Below are positions 1 through 8,309 of a DNA stretch of 64,000 bases, one piece after another. Below the pieces are notes generated by a model. It had not been told where the DNA came from. It made no database searches and worked only from the letters and a program-made list of their open reading frames with translations. Both the position numbers and the translations under genes were made by a program. Position 1 is the first letter of the stretch. The number at the start of each line of letters is the position of its first letter. This DNA comes from Gordonia sp049847105 (GTDB taxonomy: Bacteria; Actinomycetota; Actinomycetes; Mycobacteriales; Mycobacteriaceae). The DNA lies in assembly GCF_049847105.1 (NCBI RefSeq), contig NZ_JBNCNS010000001.1:1302001-1366000 (forward strand). Direction: 5' to 3'.

Positions 1-580
1 CGCACTTCTTCTCCGACGCCAACTGGTCTTCCCAGTGGGTACCGGCGGCACCCGCGGCGATCATGGCCTTCTGGAGCTCGTAGACGTTGAGGGCCCCACC
101 GAAGCCGGCCTCACCGTCGGCCACGATCGGCACGACCCAGTTGTCCACCGAGTCGTCACCCTCGACGCGGGCGATCTCATCGGCGCGCATGAGCGCGTTG
201 TTGATGCGTCGGACCACCGACGGCACCGAGTTCGCCGGGTACAGCGACTGATCGGGGTAGGTGTGGCCGGACAGGTTCGCGTCACCCGCGACCTGCCAAC
301 CCGACAGGTACACGGCCTTGAGGCCGGCGCGGACCTGCTGGACCGCCTGGTTACCGGTCAACGCGCCGAGCGCGTTGATGTAGCTGCCGTCTCCGGCGTT
401 GACGCCCTCCCAGAGGATCTCGGCGCCGCGGCGGGCGAGGGTCTGCTCCTCGACGACCGAGCCCTGGAGCTCAGCCACCTGCTCGGCGGTGTAATCGCGC
501 TTGACGCCCTTCCAACGCGGGTTGGTGTCCCAGTCCTGCTGGATCTCCGCGGCGGTGCGTGGCTTTCCGACGTTGCTCAT
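1..580 (-). CDS. aceA: Isocitrate lyase, N-terminal part (runs off left edge)
   Basis: Isocitrate lyase cleaves isocitrate to glyoxylate and succinate, the first step of the glyoxylate shunt needed for growth on acetate and fatty acids; it is cytosolic. The visible 193 residues start MSNVGKPRTAAEIQQDWDTN and continue with the TIM-barrel signatures GVNAGDGSYINALGALTGNQ, YLSGWQVAGDAN, PIVADGEAGFGG and AAGTHWEDQL. The last codons at the window edge read SEKKC, the beginning of the catalytic KKCGH loop, so the active-site cysteine is just present. The ATG is at 578-580. The neighbouring RamB homologue and the RamB-type box at 785-802 indicate carbon-source control. Confidence 0.97.
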   Translation of the reverse strand, partial: MSNVGKPRTAAEIQQDWDTNPRWKGVKRDYTAEQVAELQGSVVEEQTLARRGAEILWEGVNAGDGSYINALGALTGNQAVQQVRAGLKAVYLSGWQVAGDANLSGHTYPDQSLYPANSVPSVVRRINNALMRADEIARVEGDDSVDNWVVPIVADGEAGFGGALNVYELQKAMIAAGAAGTHWEDQLASEKKC

Positions 581-969
581 GCCTACTTCGCTTTCGTTGT
601 CCTGCTGCGACCCGGTGGCGCCCGGGCCGGTGTGCTGACAGACAGTGCCCGAGTCGCGTAGGTTGGCCGCAAATTGTGCGAACAAACCGACGCTGTCCGG
701 TGGTGCCTGTGACAAGGGTGCCACAGAACAAATGTGCAGGTCCAATCCCTTTCATGTGCAAAATCAGGCAAGGATCTGGCGAGCTTTTGCAAAGTTTGCA
801 AACCTGGTCATGTGAATCTTTCACCATCCGGCGCCAAAAAGTACGCGCGTACTGCGTATTTACCGACGTGCGCTGACGCCCTGCACCGCACACACGTCGT
901 CGTCAGTCGACCGGCGAGGCATCCGACCGGAACCCGATCTGTGAGGGCGTTCACACCTTCGGCGGTGTC
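581..969. other. Intergenic region upstream of aceA
   Basis: A non-coding gap of 389 bp between the aceA start and the stop of the next minus-strand gene. It is clearly less GC-rich than its surroundings around 730-850 and contains the RamB-type box described separately. I see no convincing small gene; the open frames crossing it have no family resemblance and no ribosome-binding site. Confidence 0.7.
785..802 (-). promoter_or_regulatory. RamB-type operator in the aceA promoter region
   Basis: The top strand reads TTTTGCAAAGTTTGCAAA. Read on the aceA sense strand, positions 798-786 give CAAACTTTGCAAA, which fits the 13-bp RamB consensus described for Corynebacterium glutamicum ((A/C)A(A/G)ACTTTGCAAA) at every position. 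Two overlapping TTTGCAAA palindromes are present. The site is about 205 bp upstream of the aceA start codon and within 1.1 kb of the ramB homologue. Binding itself is inferred. Confidence 0.8.
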
Positions 970-972
970 TGG

Positions 973-1737
973 TCAGCGCGCGGCGGCCGAGATGGCCTCG
1001 CCCAATGCCGCTGCGAACTCCGCATCGGTCATGGGCTGGGTCGCCCCGGACGGCGGCTTCGTGGCCGGGGTCGCCTCGCCGCCCACCGTGAGCTGGACGG
1101 TGACCGGGGCCGCGCCGGGAACTGCGACGATCGCGTACCCGGCGAAGCCGATCTGGGTGCTCACCGCACCGTCGGTCAGGGTGGTCGTGACCGTCGATCG
1201 CATCGCCGACGACTGCTGCACCGACGACTCGCTGTCGCCCGAATCCGGATTCGGCACCTCGGTGTATCTGGTGACGATCCGCGCACCACGCAGGTTTCCG
1301 CTGCCGATCACCGTGGTGGTGGTCGCGCATCGTCCGGTCGTGACGCGGATGTCGGCGTCGATGTCGCGACGAACGGTCGAGACGAGCTCGACCAACGAGC
1401 CCGCGTCGCTGCGTGCCGCCAGGACTGCCGAGTTCGCGGCGGTCAGTTGTGGATTCAGATCGGCATCAGCGGTCGGACGACATTCGGGCGGTGCGAACGC
1501 AGCCGATCTCGCCGACTCGATCGGTCCCCGATTCGCCGCCACCAGGTCGGCCACCGACAACTGCGCAGGGGTGAAGCCGGCAGGTAGCTGGTCTGGTGAC
1601 ATGAGCAGGTCGGCCGGGACCTCGGAGGGTGCCGGACCGGCCGCCGGACCGGAACCACACCCGGCGACCACAATCACCACCGCGGCCGCCGTGATGATCG
1701 CCGAGACCGGCCACCGGCGCTGGACCAGGACACGCAC
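973..1737 (-). CDS. Putative lipoprotein, unknown function
   Basis: About 254 residues. The chosen GTG start at 1735-1737 gives VRVLVQRRWPVSAIITAAAV followed by VIVVAGCGSG, a lipoprotein signal peptide with lipobox VAGC and cleavage before Cys. The mature part is a Ser/Thr/Ala-rich domain with two further cysteines (PPEC and GRCATTTTV) that may form a disulphide. The architecture resembles mycobacterial sensor-like or DUF5642-like lipoproteins, but I cannot assign a family. It is transcribed towards aceA and divergently from ramB. A longer upstream frame exists but would place the signal peptide internally, so it was rejected. Confidence 0.7.
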   Translation of the reverse strand: MRVLVQRRWPVSAIITAAAVVIVVAGCGSGPAAGPAPSEVPADLLMSPDQLPAGFTPAQLSVADLVAANRGPIESARSAAFAPPECRPTADADLNPQLTAANSAVLAARSDAGSLVELVSTVRRDIDADIRVTTGRCATTTTVIGSGNLRGARIVTRYTEVPNPDSGDSESSVQQSSAMRSTVTTTLTDGAVSTQIGFAGYAIVAVPGAAPVTVQLTVGGEATPATKPPSGATQPMTDAEFAAALGEAISAAAR

Positions 1738-1836
1738 GCGGTCACCGTACCCTGAACATGCAGGCGAGCAGAGTGACGGGATCACGTTCCGACGACCCGC
1801 ACCCACGCACCCGCTCGGCCCCGACAGGAGGTTGCC

Positions 1837-3255
1837 ATGACCAAGACCTACGTCGGCTCGCGACTGCGCCAGCTCCGGTCGGAGCGGGGCCTCTCCCAGG
1901 TCGCGCTTGCGCAATCACTGGCCATCTCACCGTCGTACCTCAACCAGATCGAACACGACGCCCGCCCGCTCACCGTGCCGGTGCTGTCGAAGATCACCGA
2001 GGTGTTCGGCATCGACGAGGAGTTCTTCGACTCCCAGGACAGCGTCCGGCTGGTCGCCGAATTGCGCGAGGTCCTCCTCGACGACGACCTCGAGGCCGCG
2101 CCTGCGGCGACCGAGGCGCACACCATCAGTTCCCTGGTCGCCACACACCCCGAGATCGCGCAGGCGATGGTGAACCTCCATCAGCGCTACCGGATCGCCA
2201 CCGACCAACTGGCTGCCGCCACCGACGAACGGGGCGACCGGAGCATGCGAGGCTCCATCACGGCTCCTCACGAAGAAGTCCGCGACTACTTCTACCAGCG
2301 CCGCAACTACATTCACGAGCTCGACGTGGCCGCCGAGGAGATGACGGTACGGATGCGGATGCACTCGGCCGACATCCGCCGGGAGATCGCCAACCGGCTC
2401 GAGAACGTGCACGGCGTCAGCATCATCCGCCGAGTCGATCTCGGCGACTACACCCTGCACCGATTCGACCCGGAGACACGCCGACTGGAGTTCTCCGCCG
2501 CATTGTCCGCGGGACAGCGCACGATGAAGCTCGCCGCCGAACTGGGCTACCTCGAATACGGGGAACTGCTCGACCGGCTCGTCGACGACGGCAATTTCAC
2601 CAGCGACGAGGCCCGGTCACTCGCACTGCTCGGGCTGGCCAACTACTTCGCCGCGGCAGCGGTTCTTCCGTACAGCCAGTTCCACGGCGCGGCCGAGGAT
2701 TTCCGATACGACATCGAGAGGCTGTCGGCGTTCTACTCGGTGTCCTACGAGACGATCTGCCACCGACTCTCGACGCTGCAGCGGCCCAATCTGCGCGGCA
2801 TACCCTGGTCGTTCGTCCGTGTCGACCGAGCGGGGAACATGTCGAAACGCCAGTCCGCCACCGGATTCCACTTTTCCTCCAGCGGCGGAACATGTCCCCT
2901 GTGGAATGTCTACGAGACCTTTGGATCGCCGGGCAAGATCCTCACCCAGATCGCCGAGATGCCCGACGGCCGTGACTATCTCTGGGTTGCCCGGACCGTG
3001 GAGCGCCGCGCCGCCCGATACGGACAACCCGGCAAGACATTCGCCATCGGACTCGGTTGCGAACTCCGCCACGCGGGGCGGGTCATCTACTCCGACGGAC
3101 TCGAGATAGGTCCGCAGGCGCAGATCACACCGATCGGCGCGGGCTGCCGGGTCTGCGAGCGCCTGAACTGTGCACAGCGCGCGTTTCCGGCGCTAGGCGC
3201 AAACCTGCACATCGACGAGCACCGCAGCACGGTGTCTCCCTATATGACGAATTGA
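1837..3255 (+). CDS. ramB: XRE-family carbon-metabolism regulator, RamB/ScfR type
   Basis: RamB-family proteins repress or activate glyoxylate-shunt and acetate-activation genes according to carbon source; the M. tuberculosis orthologue Rv0465c controls icl1. The 472-residue protein has an N-terminal XRE helix-turn-helix (about residues 7-60: RLRQLRSERGLSQVALAQSL, then SPSYLNQIEHDARPL), a middle IrrE-like region, and a C-terminal DUF2083-type domain ending in a cysteine cluster CRVCERLNCAQRAFP. Length is normal for the family. AGGAGG at 1826-1831 supports the ATG start. It lies close to aceA, whose upstream region carries a matching operator. Confidence 0.93.
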   Translation: MTKTYVGSRLRQLRSERGLSQVALAQSLAISPSYLNQIEHDARPLTVPVLSKITEVFGIDEEFFDSQDSVRLVAELREVLLDDDLEAAPAATEAHTISSLVATHPEIAQAMVNLHQRYRIATDQLAAATDERGDRSMRGSITAPHEEVRDYFYQRRNYIHELDVAAEEMTVRMRMHSADIRREIANRLENVHGVSIIRRVDLGDYTLHRFDPETRRLEFSAALSAGQRTMKLAAELGYLEYGELLDRLVDDGNFTSDEARSLALLGLANYFAAAAVLPYSQFHGAAEDFRYDIERLSAFYSVSYETICHRLSTLQRPNLRGIPWSFVRVDRAGNMSKRQSATGFHFSSSGGTCPLWNVYETFGSPGKILTQIAEMPDGRDYLWVARTVERRAARYGQPGKTFAIGLGCELRHAGRVIYSDGLEIGPQAQITPIGAGCRVCERLNCAQRAFPALGANLHIDEHRSTVSPYMTN

Positions 3256-3276
3256 CCTTCAAACAAGACCAATTGA

Positions 3277-3292
3277 TGTGATACCGATCACA
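3277..3292. promoter_or_regulatory. CRP/GlxR-type cAMP-receptor site
   Basis: TGTGATACCGATCACA is a perfect match to the palindromic TGTGA-N6-TCACA core bound by Crp (Rv3676) and GlxR. It lies 122 bp upstream of the lipase ATG at 3414 and 22 bp after the ramB stop. Either cAMP-dependent control of the lipase gene or a role in the ramB 3' region is possible; the lipase is the more likely target. Confidence 0.7.
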
Positions 3293-3413
3293 GTTCAATT
3301 ACGGTTGCACATGTAGGTCGCGTGTCCCAGTCAATCGACTTGGACGCAGTCGTACGCTTCGGCCAGTGAGGAGATCACCGGGGATTCCCCTCACACCCGA
3401 GAGGGAGTACGCC

Positions 3414-4820
3414 ATGAAGCGGAAGCGCTCATACCTTGCGGCCCTTCGATTCCGGGGTGGCGTCGCCACCCTCGGTGCGGTCGCCGTCCTCACCGCCACC
3501 ACCGTGACCTCCGCCGCCACGGCCGTGGCCGAACCGCCGAACATGCTGCCGGTACCGTCGCAGGTGCCACACGCCATCAACGGGGCGTTGCCGCCCCCAC
3601 CCTTCCCGCGACTCGGGAGGATTCCACTGCGCGCACAGGCCAAGGGGTTCGACCATCGCACACTGGAATTGCGCGAGGCCGCCCTGCCGTCGCCGACGGG
3701 GGACCCGTTGTTCGACCGTTGGCCGACGAACCTCGCGGCGTTGGCACCGGGCCAGATCATCGCCACCCGGGACGTGACGGCGACCGCGGCGCCGGTGGTG
3801 ACGTCTCCCATCCGGTTCGCGCGGTTGATCAAGTTCCGCAGTACCGACGCCACCGGCGCTCCGTCGTTCGGCACCGCAACGATCCTGGCACCGCGGACCC
3901 CGCGCGCCACCGCGTCACGTCCGATTCTCGTCAACAATCTCCCGATCGATTCGCTCGGCACCGCATGCGATCCGGGATATACTCTGGCACATGGATTTTC
4001 GATAGCAACCAACGTCACCGACCTCATCCCCCCGACCACCCAGCTGGCCCTCTCCCACGGATATTCGGTACTCATCCCCGACCACCAGGGCCCACGGATG
4101 GCATATGCGGAACCCGTCGTCGCGGGACATGTCGTGCTCGACGCCATCCGAGCCGCGGGCAACCTCGACCGCCGTTCCTTCGGGGCATCGCGGATCGCCA
4201 TGACGGGCTACTCGGGTGGGGCGATCGCCACCAACGGCGCGACGAAGCTGCTCGCCGACTACGCCCCTGAGCTGATCGGCCGCGTCGTCGGTGCCGCACT
4301 CGGTGGGGTACCCGCCGATTTCCGCATGCTCGTCGGCAGCATGAACGCGAATCTCGCCACCGGTCTCTTCCATGCCGCCACCTTCGGCATCGCGCGTGAG
4401 CGGACCGAGATCCTCCCGATGGCAAATGATTTCGCGCAGTGGCTGGCCACCTCACCACTGAAGAACGTGTGCACGATCCCCGCCGCGCTCGCGGGCCAGA
4501 CGTTCTGGCCGATGCAGCTGCTGTCGAACAACCCGGACCCGTTCCACTCACCGGTCGCCGAACACATCTACCGGGTGACCAAGATGGCCGACCGAAAATC
4601 GGCTGTTCCCCTGTACATCTATCAGGGCACCTACGAGTGGTGGATTCCTGCCGCCGGGGCGCGGGATCTGTACCACCGGCAGTGCCAACTCGGCGGGACT
4701 GCCGCGTATCGCGAGGTGTTCGGCGAACACGTCTCTGCGGCAGTGCTCGGCTTCCCGGGCGCGCTGGATTGGCTTGACCAGCGGCTACGCGGCATACCGG
4801 CGCCCAACGAATGCCGGTGA
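3414..4820 (+). CDS. Secreted triacylglycerol lipase, LIP family
   Basis: 468 residues. Lipases of this secretory family (PF03583) hydrolyse esters or triacylglycerols outside the cytoplasmic membrane. The start at 3414 follows GAGGGAG and yields a signal peptide MKRKRSYLAALRFRGGVATL with a hydrophobic core and a cleavage site after TAVA (before EPPN). The nucleophile is in GYSGGA (Gly-x-Ser-x-Gly) near residue 265; later motifs are NNPDPFHSPVAEHIY, YEWWIPAAGARDLYHRQC and GEHVSA, where the acid and histidine of the triad are expected. Paired cysteines fit an exported protein. The downstream gene is a paralogue. A CRP-type site lies upstream. Confidence 0.9.
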   Translation: MKRKRSYLAALRFRGGVATLGAVAVLTATTVTSAATAVAEPPNMLPVPSQVPHAINGALPPPPFPRLGRIPLRAQAKGFDHRTLELREAALPSPTGDPLFDRWPTNLAALAPGQIIATRDVTATAAPVVTSPIRFARLIKFRSTDATGAPSFGTATILAPRTPRATASRPILVNNLPIDSLGTACDPGYTLAHGFSIATNVTDLIPPTTQLALSHGYSVLIPDHQGPRMAYAEPVVAGHVVLDAIRAAGNLDRRSFGASRIAMTGYSGGAIATNGATKLLADYAPELIGRVVGAALGGVPADFRMLVGSMNANLATGLFHAATFGIARERTEILPMANDFAQWLATSPLKNVCTIPAALAGQTFWPMQLLSNNPDPFHSPVAEHIYRVTKMADRKSAVPLYIYQGTYEWWIPAAGARDLYHRQCQLGGTAAYREVFGEHVSAAVLGFPGALDWLDQRLRGIPAPNECR

Positions 4821-4997
4821 GATCGGCCGCCCGGTCGCCCAAACGTACCAATGCAGATGACCCAGTCGACTCCGGTAGGGCGTTTGTCGGTACCCGCGCT
4901 TAGAATCCTTCGAAGATTGTTTGAGAAGCGAAAACTCGGTCATCCAGCCGCAACCGGCGGCCGGGGATACGGGGATCGCGACCATGAGGAGTGAGTG

Positions 4998-6404
4998 ATG
5001 CCTGGGCGATCGTCGGGGTCCATGAGAACAGTGCTGCGCACGGCGATGATCGTCGGTGTCACGATGACCGCTCTGGCGACGGGTTCGGCAACCGCCCTCG
5101 CCGACCCGCCCAGTCTGATGCCGGCCCCGGCACAGTTCCCCGGCCGGGTCGATTCCATGGTGCCGCCACCCCCGGTTCCCCAGCTCAAGTCGATACCGGC
5201 GCGGGCCGTCACCCCAGGGGCGTCGCGCGAGCTCCAGGAATTCCGGGAAGCGGTCATGCCGTCCCCGACCGGTGACTCCTTCTTCGATTTCTGGCCCGCC
5301 GACCTGGCGCAGCACCGGCCCGGCGAGATCCTGAGGACCCGTGATGTCGCCCCGGTCGCCGCACCTCTGCTGGAGGCGAAGGTCGGCTACGCACGCCAGA
5401 TCAAGTTCACTTCCCGCGACGCAGCGGATCGGCCCATCTTCGGCACGGCCACCCTGTTCGTACCCCCGACACCGTGGAAGGGGGCCGGTGCCCGCCCGGT
5501 CATGGTGAACAATCCGCCGATCGTCGCGCTGGGCACACGCTGCACCACCGGATACACGCTCTCGCACGGCAAGAGCGGGGACACGAACAACACCGACCTG
5601 AACCCGCCGACCACCCAGGACTCGCTGAAAAAGGGTTATGCGGTGATCGTTCCGGACCACACCGGCCCACGCATGGCCTACGCCGAGCCGTATGTCGCGG
5701 CACATGTCGTGCTCGATGCCGTCCGCGCTGCGGCCACCTACGACAAGCGCAACTTCGGCAGCGGCCCGATCGGAATGCTCGGCTACTCCGGCGGCGCGAT
5801 CGCCACGAACGCGACCGCCAAGCTCGCAAGTTCGTATGCGCCCGACGTGGCCGGCCGGTTCGTCGGCGCCGCGATCGGCGGCGTCCCCGCCGACTACCGG
5901 GTCCTCGCGGCGAGTATGAACGCCAATCTCGCCACCGGCGTCTACCACGCGGCGATCCTGGGCATCGCCCGTGAGCGGCCCGAACTGCTCCCGATGGCCA
6001 ACAATGTCGCGCGCTGGCTGGCGTCGAACGACTTCTTCAAGAATCTGTGCACGGGGACCATGGGCGACCTCGGCGCCACGTTCGCGCCGACGCAGGCACT
6101 CTCCAACGACCCCGACCCCTTCCACTCACCGGTCGCGGAGAAGATCTTCGAGGTCACCAAGATGGCCGGGATGAAGTCGGCCATGCCGGAGTTCATCTAT
6201 CACGGCGCCGAGGAGTGGTGGATTCCCGCCCGCCAGGCCCGCGCGCTGTTCGATGAGCAGTGCCGCCTCGGCACCGATGCCACCTACCGCGAGTACCCGG
6301 GCGAACACATGACGACCGTGTTCGTCGCCTTCCCCGACGCGATGGCCTGGCTCGAAAACCGCCTCGCCGGACACCCGGCGAAGAGCGGATGCCCGGCGCG
6401 GTGA
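4998..6404 (+). CDS. Secreted lipase, LIP family (paralogue of the preceding gene)
   Basis: 468 residues, same family and length as the preceding lipase and collinear with it along its whole length, so a tandem duplication is likely. GAGGAG at 4985-4990 supports ATG 4998; a GTG one codon earlier is also possible. The signal peptide runs to about ATALA (before DPPS). The nucleophile motif is GYSGGA, with NDPDPFHSPVAEKIFEV, AEEWWIPARQARALFDEQC and GEHMTT following. Divergence is concentrated in the first third and in surface loops, which may mean different substrates. The intergenic gap of 177 bp suggests an own promoter. Confidence 0.9.
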   Translation: MPGRSSGSMRTVLRTAMIVGVTMTALATGSATALADPPSLMPAPAQFPGRVDSMVPPPPVPQLKSIPARAVTPGASRELQEFREAVMPSPTGDSFFDFWPADLAQHRPGEILRTRDVAPVAAPLLEAKVGYARQIKFTSRDAADRPIFGTATLFVPPTPWKGAGARPVMVNNPPIVALGTRCTTGYTLSHGKSGDTNNTDLNPPTTQDSLKKGYAVIVPDHTGPRMAYAEPYVAAHVVLDAVRAAATYDKRNFGSGPIGMLGYSGGAIATNATAKLASSYAPDVAGRFVGAAIGGVPADYRVLAASMNANLATGVYHAAILGIARERPELLPMANNVARWLASNDFFKNLCTGTMGDLGATFAPTQALSNDPDPFHSPVAEKIFEVTKMAGMKSAMPEFIYHGAEEWWIPARQARALFDEQCRLGTDATYREYPGEHMTTVFVAFPDAMAWLENRLAGHPAKSGCPAR

Positions 6405-6462
6405 AGGTCGACAGCGTCCCCGCTCCCTGAGGTGAGAGCGCAGCGAGCCACGAAAGGGTCTG

Positions 6463-6930
6463 TCAGAAGACCATGACGCGGACGTTCTCCGCGACGCATG
6501 CCGGCTTCTCTACGCCCTCGATCTCGATCGTGTTCTTGACGACCATGTTGACGCCGGCCGGTGTCTCGTCGATCGAGGTGATCACGGCATTCGAACGGAT
6601 TCGCGAGCCCACCTTCACCGGGTTGGGGAAACGCACCTTGTTCGCACCGTAATTGATGACCAGTTTCGGACCCTCGACGGTGAAGATGCCGCCGGCCAAC
6701 ACCGGGAGCAGGGAGAGCGTCAGGTAGCCATGCGCGATCGTCGTACCGAACGGGCCGTCCTTCGCGCGTTCGGGATCGACGTGGATCCACTGATGGTCGC
6801 CGGTCGCCTCCGCGAAGGCGTCGACGCGATCCTGAGTGATCTCCAGCCACTCGCCGGAACCCAGATCCTCGCCGATCGCGGCCTTCATTTCCTCGACACT
6901 GGTGAACGTTCGTTGTGTGGTGCTCGTCAT
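6463..6930 (-). CDS. MaoC-family (R)-specific enoyl-CoA hydratase
   Basis: 155 residues with a single hot-dog fold. The hydratase-2 motif is seen as HQWIHVDPERAKDGPFGTTI followed by AHGYL, providing the catalytic Asp/His pair (Asp about 45, His about 50). It probably hydrates trans-2-enoyl-CoA to (3R)-hydroxyacyl-CoA, like the mycobacterial HtdZ/Rv0130 type. It is divergent from the next gene across 26 bp, so the two starts share a very short promoter region. Substrate is not predictable from sequence. Confidence 0.9.
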   Translation of the reverse strand: MTSTTQRTFTSVEEMKAAIGEDLGSGEWLEITQDRVDAFAEATGDHQWIHVDPERAKDGPFGTTIAHGYLTLSLLPVLAGGIFTVEGPKLVINYGANKVRFPNPVKVGSRIRSNAVITSIDETPAGVNMVVKNTIEIEGVEKPACVAENVRVMVF

Positions 6931-6956
6931 AGTTTCGGTAGTCTACCGTGGGCGTC

Positions 6957-7523
6957 ATGAGCACTCCGCACGTCGCGCCGGACGACACCGGCACGCCTCG
7001 CGTCGCCCCCGGCGGTCTCCGCGAACTCGGCCCGATCAATTGGGTGTTCGCCCGCGGGGCCGCCCGGGTGATCGGGGTCGACAACGCGCGCATCTTCTCC
7101 ACACTGGGCCGGGCGAAGGGGCTGTTCCGCGCCTGGCTGCATTTCAGCGGGCGACTGATGCCGTTCGGGGCCCTGTCGCGCAAGGAATCCGAGATGATCA
7201 TCATCCGGGTCGCGCACCTCCGCGACTGCGACTACGAACTCGACCATCATCGGCGGCTGGGGGCTCGGGCGGGCGTCAAGGGAGACATCTTCGACCGGGT
7301 ACTGGAAGGCCCGGATGCCGGCTGGGGTGACCGCGAGCGTGCGTTGTTGCAGGCCACCGATGAACTCGTCACCGCCAAGGACATCAGCGACGACACGTGG
7401 GCGGCCCTACGCCGCCATCTCGACGACGGCCGACTGATCGCGTTCGTCCTGCTCGTCGGGCAATACGACACACTGGCGACGACCATCGGCACCCTGCGGG
7501 TCCAGCGCGACACCCGGGTCTGA
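6957..7523 (+). CDS. Carboxymuconolactone decarboxylase family protein
   Basis: 188 residues of the AhpD/CMD all-helical fold. The core segment is SRKESEMIIIRVAHLRDCDY followed by ELDHHRRLGARAGV, the family's ExxHH-type region. The redox CxxC motif of true AhpD proteins is absent: only one cysteine lies there, so peroxidase activity is unlikely. It resembles Rv0464c, which in M. tuberculosis lies between lpdC and ramB, as here. ATG 6957 was preferred over GTG 6948 for lack of any supporting ribosome-binding site for the longer form. Confidence 0.82.
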   Translation: MSTPHVAPDDTGTPRVAPGGLRELGPINWVFARGAARVIGVDNARIFSTLGRAKGLFRAWLHFSGRLMPFGALSRKESEMIIIRVAHLRDCDYELDHHRRLGARAGVKGDIFDRVLEGPDAGWGDRERALLQATDELVTAKDISDDTWAALRRHLDDGRLIAFVLLVGQYDTLATTIGTLRVQRDTRV

Positions 7524-7563
7524 TCCACACCATCCTGATCCACACCATTCCGGGGGGAACGAC

Positions 7564-8205
7564 ATGGATTCGATCGCGCAGCGATTGATGCGCAATCAAC
7601 TGTTCTCCCATGTGTACGAACAACTCTGGCGACCTGTCTTCACCCGGTTGTTCAGCCTCGGCGGATCCGGAACCGCCGATTTCGACTCGGCGTTGTCCGC
7701 TTACCTGTCGCGGCCCGGCAATCGACTGATGCTCGATGTCGCCTGCGGCCCCGGCAATTACACGCGCCGATTCGCCGACGGCCTGACCGATGACGGCCGA
7801 TGCGTCGGCATCGACTTCTCCCCGTCGATGCTCGCCAAGGCCACCGAAACCAACACCACCGCCCGCACCAGCTACATCCGTGCCGATGCGCACTCGATCC
7901 CCTTTGCGGACAACACCTTCGACACCGTCACGTGCCTGGCGGCGCTCTATCTCATCCCCGATCCGCTGCCCGTCGTCGACGAATTGCTCCGGGTCACCCG
8001 CCCCGGTGGCGAGGTGGTGATCTTCACGTCCGTACGCACCGATCTCACGTCGGTGCCCGGCGTCCGGGAGATCGCGGGGATGTCGGGCTATCGGATCTTC
8101 GGCAGACACGAGATCGTCGAGCGGCTCCATGCGGCCGGTGCAGAGCACGTCGAGCAGACCATGACAGGCCAGGGACAATACGTCCTGGCCGCCAAAGGCC
8201 ACTGA
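7564..8205 (+). CDS. Class I SAM-dependent methyltransferase
   Basis: 213 residues, Methyltransf_11/25-like. Motif I is MLDVACGPGNYTRRFADGL (about residue 56), followed by GIDFSPSML (acidic residue for the SAM ribose), ADAHSIPFADNTFDTVTCLA and the late-strand region PGGEVVIFTSVRT. An 18-residue N-terminal helix precedes the core. GGGGGGAAC at 7551-7559 is a good ribosome-binding site. It starts 41 bp after the CMD-like gene on the same strand and may share its transcript. The acceptor, possibly a quinone or lipid, is unknown. Confidence 0.85.
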   Translation: MDSIAQRLMRNQLFSHVYEQLWRPVFTRLFSLGGSGTADFDSALSAYLSRPGNRLMLDVACGPGNYTRRFADGLTDDGRCVGIDFSPSMLAKATETNTTARTSYIRADAHSIPFADNTFDTVTCLAALYLIPDPLPVVDELLRVTRPGGEVVIFTSVRTDLTSVPGVREIAGMSGYRIFGRHEIVERLHAAGAEHVEQTMTGQGQYVLAAKGH

Positions 8206-8309
8206 CATCTCGCTACACCATTCGGCTCGCGCTGCATCGATCGAATCCGCGGGAACGCAATGGTGCAGCGGCGACACGAGTTCCAGCGGGTGAGGCCAGA
8301 TGTCGCGGT

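Noticed and set aside
35..661. Open frame of 208 codons antisense to aceA
   Set aside because: Overlaps a certain gene on the other strand and continues into its promoter; no protein features.
709..726. TGTGA...CCACA pair in the aceA upstream region as a CRP site
   Set aside because: Spacer is 8 bp instead of 6 and the right half is imperfect.
4785..6125. Open frame of 446 codons antisense to the second lipase
   Set aside because: Codon-bias shadow in GC-rich DNA; Arg/Gly-rich, no family resemblance, no ribosome-binding site.
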